This document shows positions 7,677 through 9,640 of a stretch of DNA of 9,640 nucleotides, piece after piece. Under the pieces are notes generated by a model. It searched no databases and was not told the DNA's origin. It was given only the letters and a program-made list of their open reading frames with translations. The position numbers and the translations under genes are program-made. The DNA is taken from positions 1-9,640 of the forward strand of contig JALGZO010000559.1 in assembly GCA_025774865.1 (NCBI GenBank), given 5' to 3'. How positions within the stretch are numbered: the first letter of the stretch is position 1; each line of letters begins with the position of its first letter. The stretch comes from a bacterium (GTDB taxonomy: Bacteria > ARS69).

Positions 7677-7744
7677 GCGCCGATCCTCGGGGCGGCACGG
7701 CGGTGTGGCAAGACCTGACAAGGATCAACTCGACGCATGATCCT
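7670..7744 (-). promoter_or_regulatory. MATE leader: two competing foldings over SD and start
   Basis: Read as MATE mRNA. Fold 1: 7743-7730 pairs with 7683-7670 over 14 positions, 13 Watson-Crick and one G-U (GGATCATGCG with CGCATGATCC is the perfect core), covering the ATG. At the same time GATCCT (7726-7721) can pair with AGGATC (7687-7682), which contains most of the SD. Fold 2: AGGATCA (7744-7738) pairs with TGATCCT (7727-7721) as a local 7-bp hairpin with a 10-base loop. That uses both blocking strands and frees SD and ATG. The one imperfect pair of the long stem is C-A on the + strand but G-U in the MATE transcript, which favours a role in RNA on this strand. Confidence 0.45.
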
Positions 7745-7784
7745 CGTCATGGCCCCGAGGGCGCTTTCGTATTAGGTTGCGGCC

Positions 7785-7944
7785 GGTGGGAGTTCTGAGA
7801 CGGTCCTTCCTGAAAGGCGGCGATGGTCGACCGGGCGCCTGAAGGACCGCGAACCCGCGGAGGAACTGGATGCCTCCCGGACGGGACTCCCACCCTTTCT
7901 TTGTGCTACTAAGGTGGCTGCCCGCGATCCACCCGGGAGGGAGT
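7785..7944 (+). promoter_or_regulatory. Candidate structured leader RNA of archease-rtcB
   Basis: Three-way junction by inspection. P1 is GGTGGGAGT (7785-7793) with ACTCCCACC (7886-7894), 9 perfect pairs. P2 is CGGTCCTTC (7801-7809) with GAAGGACCG (7841-7849), 9 perfect pairs, extended by AGGCG/CGCCT (7815-7819 with 7836-7840). P3 is CCG-c-GGAGG (7855-7863) with CCTCCCGG (7873-7880), 8 pairs and one bulge. Junction strands are TCTGAGA, CGAAC and ACGGG. The P1 3' strand can instead pair with 7935-7944, which holds the SD GGGAGG of the TTG start: six pairs, one A-A mismatch, three more. Forming P1 would free that SD. A weak -10 (TATTAG, 7770-7775) would start RNA just before P1, but no -35 is visible. 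Not recognised as a known class. Confidence 0.42.
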
Positions 7945-7947
7945 GGA

Positions 7948-8373
7948 TTGGAGACCGCCGTCCGCTGGGAGCACTTCCCCCACGACGCCGACGTCGGTGT
8001 TCGGGGCTTCGGCCGGACCAAGGAAGAGGCCTTCGAACAGGTCGCGGTCGCCCTGACCGCCGTGATCACCGATCCCGATCGCGTCGGACCCGAGCAGTCG
8101 GTCGAAGTCGCGTGCGAGGCGCCTGACGACGAGATGCTTCTCGTGGATTGGTTGAACGCGCTCGTCTACGAGATGGCGGTGCGCCGTCTCCTGTTCTCCG
8201 AATTCGAAGTTCGGATCGAGGGCTCGCGGCTCAGCGGAACGGCGCGCGGAGAGCCGGTCGACGTGGCGCGGCATCGTCCTGCCGTCGAGATCAAGGGTGC
8301 GACCGTGACGGAGCTCGCGGTGGGGCGCGAGGCCGACGACCTCTGGAGGGCGCAATGCGTGGTGGACGTGTGA
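7948..8373 (+). CDS. Archease, RtcB activator
   Basis: Cytoplasmic protein of 141 residues, normal for archease (SHS2 fold). Known members speed guanylylation of RtcB and allow multiple turnover in RNA ligation. Family marks: '[16 protein letters not shown]' at the N-terminus (Asp15 matches the metal-binding Asp of the HTAD motif), '[18 protein letters not shown]', '[13 protein letters not shown]', '[23 protein letters not shown]', and the C-terminal 'CVVDV' with its conserved Asp140. I prefer the TTG at 7948: GGGAGG (7935-7940) lies 7 bases upstream and residue 7 begins the family homology. A rival in-frame ATG at 7870 has GGAGG 6 bases upstream and would add 26 residues. That extension is not family-like and its codons are less G/C-rich at third positions, but it cannot be excluded. 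The 3' end overlaps rtcB by 19 bases, so the two are probably translationally coupled. Confidence 0.93.
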   Translation: METAVRWEHFPHDADVGVRGFGRTKEEAFEQVAVALTAVITDPDRVGPEQSVEVACEAPDDEMLLVDWLNALVYEMAVRRLLFSEFEVRIEGSRLSGTARGEPVDVARHRPAVEIKGATVTELAVGREADDLWRAQCVVDV

Positions 8374-9640
8374 CGAAGCTCGAGCGCCGCGGCGAGAGCG
8401 AATGGGTCGTCCCGCGTACGGGTCGCATGCGGGTGCCCGCCGTGATCTTCGGCAGCGACGAGCTCGTGCAGGACATGGACGAAAAGGTGTTCGAGCAGGC
8501 CGCGAACGTCGCGGCGCTGCCCGGCATCGTCAAAGCGTCCTACGCCATGCCCGATGCCCACTGGGGGTACGGATTCCCGATCGGAGGCGTCGCCGCGTTC
8601 GATCCGGCGGAAGGAGGGGTCGTCTCGGCGGGTGGTGTGGGGTTCGACATCTCGTGCGGAGTCCGCACGGTGCACACCGGCCTGAGTCGCGCCGACCTCG
8701 CCGGCCGCGAGAGCGACCTCGCCGAGGAACTCTTCGGCAAGGTTCCCGCCGGCGTGGGCAGCACCGGCCGGATCCGCTTGAGCGGCGCGGAAACGGACGA
8801 CATGCTCTCGCGCGGTGCGCGCTGGGCGGTCGAGAGCGGGTACGGGAGACCGGAGGACCTCGAGCGAATCGAGGAGCAAGGCTGCATGCGGGGCGCGGCC
8901 CCGGAGGAGGTGTCGACCCGGGCAAAGAAACGGCAACGCGAGCAGGTAGGCACGCTCGGCTCGGGAAACCACTACCTGGAAGTGCAGAGGGTCACGAAGC
9001 TGTTCGACGGCCGTCTCGCGGCGGCCTTTGGCCTGGTCGAGGACGACATGGTCGTCACGATTCATTGCGGTTCGCGCGGGCTCGGTCACCAGATCGGCAC
9101 CGACTACCTCAAAGAGATGGTGATCGCGGCGAAGGACTTCGGCATCGAGCTTCCCGAGCGCGAGCTGGCCGCGGCGCCGATCGAATCGGACACCGGGCGG
9201 CGATACCTCGGCGCGATGCGCGCCGGCATGAACTGCGCGCTCGCGAATCGGCAGGTCATCACGCACCTCGCACGAGAAGCGTTCGGCGAGTGCTTTCCGA
9301 ACGCCGACCTGACGCTCCTCTACGATGTGTCGCACAATACGTGCAAGCTCGAGGAGCACGTCGTGGACGGCGTGACGCGGCGACTCTGGGTCCATCGCAA
9401 GGGCGCGACACGCGCGTTCGGCCCCGGCCATCCCGATGTTCCGAAGGCGCTGCGCGATGCCGGGCAACCGGTGCTCATCGGCGGGACCATGGGAACCTGC
9501 TCCTACGTGCTCGCGGGTGCCGCCGGCAACGAAGAGCGGTCATTCAGTTCGGCGTGCCACGGGGCGGGCCGGGCCATGAGCCGGAACGCCGCGCGCAAGC
9601 GCTGGCGGGGGCGGGAGGTCGTCGACGGTCTGCGCGAGCG
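8355..9640 (+). CDS. rtcB: RtcB RNA-splicing ligase (3' end beyond window)
   Basis: GTP-dependent RNA ligase that joins 2',3'-cyclic-phosphate or 3'-phosphate RNA ends to 5'-OH ends, with Mn2+ as metal. 428 codons are present; the family is usually about 480 residues, so roughly the last 50 are missing. All catalytic residues seen in the Pyrococcus enzyme have counterparts: Asp98 and Cys101 in '[12 protein letters not shown]', Asn205 and His206 in '[11 protein letters not shown]', His237 in '[12 protein letters not shown]', His327 in 'YDVSHN', and the guanylylated His402 in '[10 protein letters not shown]'. An intact, active enzyme is therefore expected. ATG 8355 has GGAGG (8345-8349) 5 bases upstream, inside the archease gene; a GTG at 8370 overlapping the archease stop is a weaker option. 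Pairing with archease, and no rtcA or sigma-54 regulator rtcR nearby in this window, differs from the E. coli rtcBA layout. Confidence 0.97.
   Translation, partial: MRGGRVTKLERRGESEWVVPRTGRMRVPAVIFGSDELVQDMDEKVFEQAANVAALPGIVKASYAMPDAHWGYGFPIGGVAAFDPAEGGVVSAGGVGFDISCGVRTVHTGLSRADLAGRESDLAEELFGKVPAGVGSTGRIRLSGAETDDMLSRGARWAVESGYGRPEDLERIEEQGCMRGAAPEEVSTRAKKRQREQVGTLGSGNHYLEVQRVTKLFDGRLAAAFGLVEDDMVVTIHCGSRGLGHQIGTDYLKEMVIAAKDFGIELPERELAAAPIESDTGRRYLGAMRAGMNCALANRQVITHLAREAFGECFPNADLTLLYDVSHNTCKLEEHVVDGVTRRLWVHRKGATRAFGPGHPDVPKALRDAGQPVLIGGTMGTCSYVLAGAAGNEERSFSSACHGAGRAMSRNAARKRWRGREVVDGLRE

Noticed and set aside
7785-7894. Type I hammerhead ribozyme: a three-way junction with CUGA-GA in the first joint, GAA in the second, and stems in the right order; its cleavage ends would suit RtcB.
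   Set aside because: The core departs at several essential points: one base short in CUGANGA, an extra C before GAA, and a C-G where A15.1-U16.1 is required. Self-cleavage is not supported.
7785-7894. TPP (thi-box) riboswitch, from CTGAGA, GAACC and CTGGAT..GCC in order.
   Set aside because: In the thi-box a hairpin precedes CTGAGA inside helix P2 and the 3' half has a fixed CTGGATAATGCCAG form. Neither is present, and no thiamine gene is nearby.
7785-7894. tRNA (including a selenocysteine type) on the minus strand, from an acceptor-like GGTGGGAG/CTCCCACC and a GGTTCG.
   Set aside because: The GTTCG lies far from the acceptor 3' strand, there is no T-arm beside it, and no anticodon arm fits.
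8166-9467. Minus-strand open frame of 433 codons.
   Set aside because: It is antisense to rtcB and archease, whose conserved catalytic motifs show which strand is coding; the minus-strand peptide is Arg/His-rich with no family features.

Overview
This is a GC-rich bacterial window with dense high-GC third codon positions. A lipoprotein with a DNRLRE-like domain sits near a 1071-residue secreted protein ending in a FlgD/Por-type C-terminal sorting domain (the 'NYPNPFHPRTTIEYALP' type). That mix is typical of FCB-group or candidate phyla such as Eisenbacteria and Latescibacteria. The taxonomic guess is inference; no rRNA or marker gene is present.

Layout from left to right. Positions 1-293 have no gene but hold short repeats. 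A lipoprotein gene (294-1097, +) converges with only 4 bp between stops on a fused mobB-mobA gene (1102-2232, -) for the guanine-dinucleotide step of molybdenum cofactor synthesis. The span 2233-2821 carries no intact gene, but 2583-2821 (+) looks like a small exported-protein gene broken by a frameshift. A large exported protein (2822-6037, -) has a sialidase/propeller-like front, a duplicated jelly-roll-like domain flanking two cadherin-like repeats, and the sorting tail. It has a clear promoter and Shine-Dalgarno (SD). Upstream of it, on the same strand, is a MATE-family efflux transporter (6267-7676, -). Divergent from MATE is an archease gene (7948-8373, +) overlapping an rtcB RNA ligase gene (8355 to the window end, +, incomplete).

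The last two genes form a functional unit: RtcB joins 2',3'-cyclic-phosphate (or 3'-phosphate) RNA ends to 5'-OH ends, and archease activates it. They are very likely co-translated.

The most interesting part is the 271-bp divergent region between MATE and archease (7677-7947). On the + strand it can fold into a three-way junction (two perfect 9-bp helices plus a third arm). The 3' strand of its closing helix can instead pair with the archease SD. On the - strand the MATE leader has two mutually exclusive foldings, one hiding both the SD and the start codon and one freeing both. Both look like cis-regulatory RNA switches. I recognise neither as a known class, and both rest on base pairing read by eye only.
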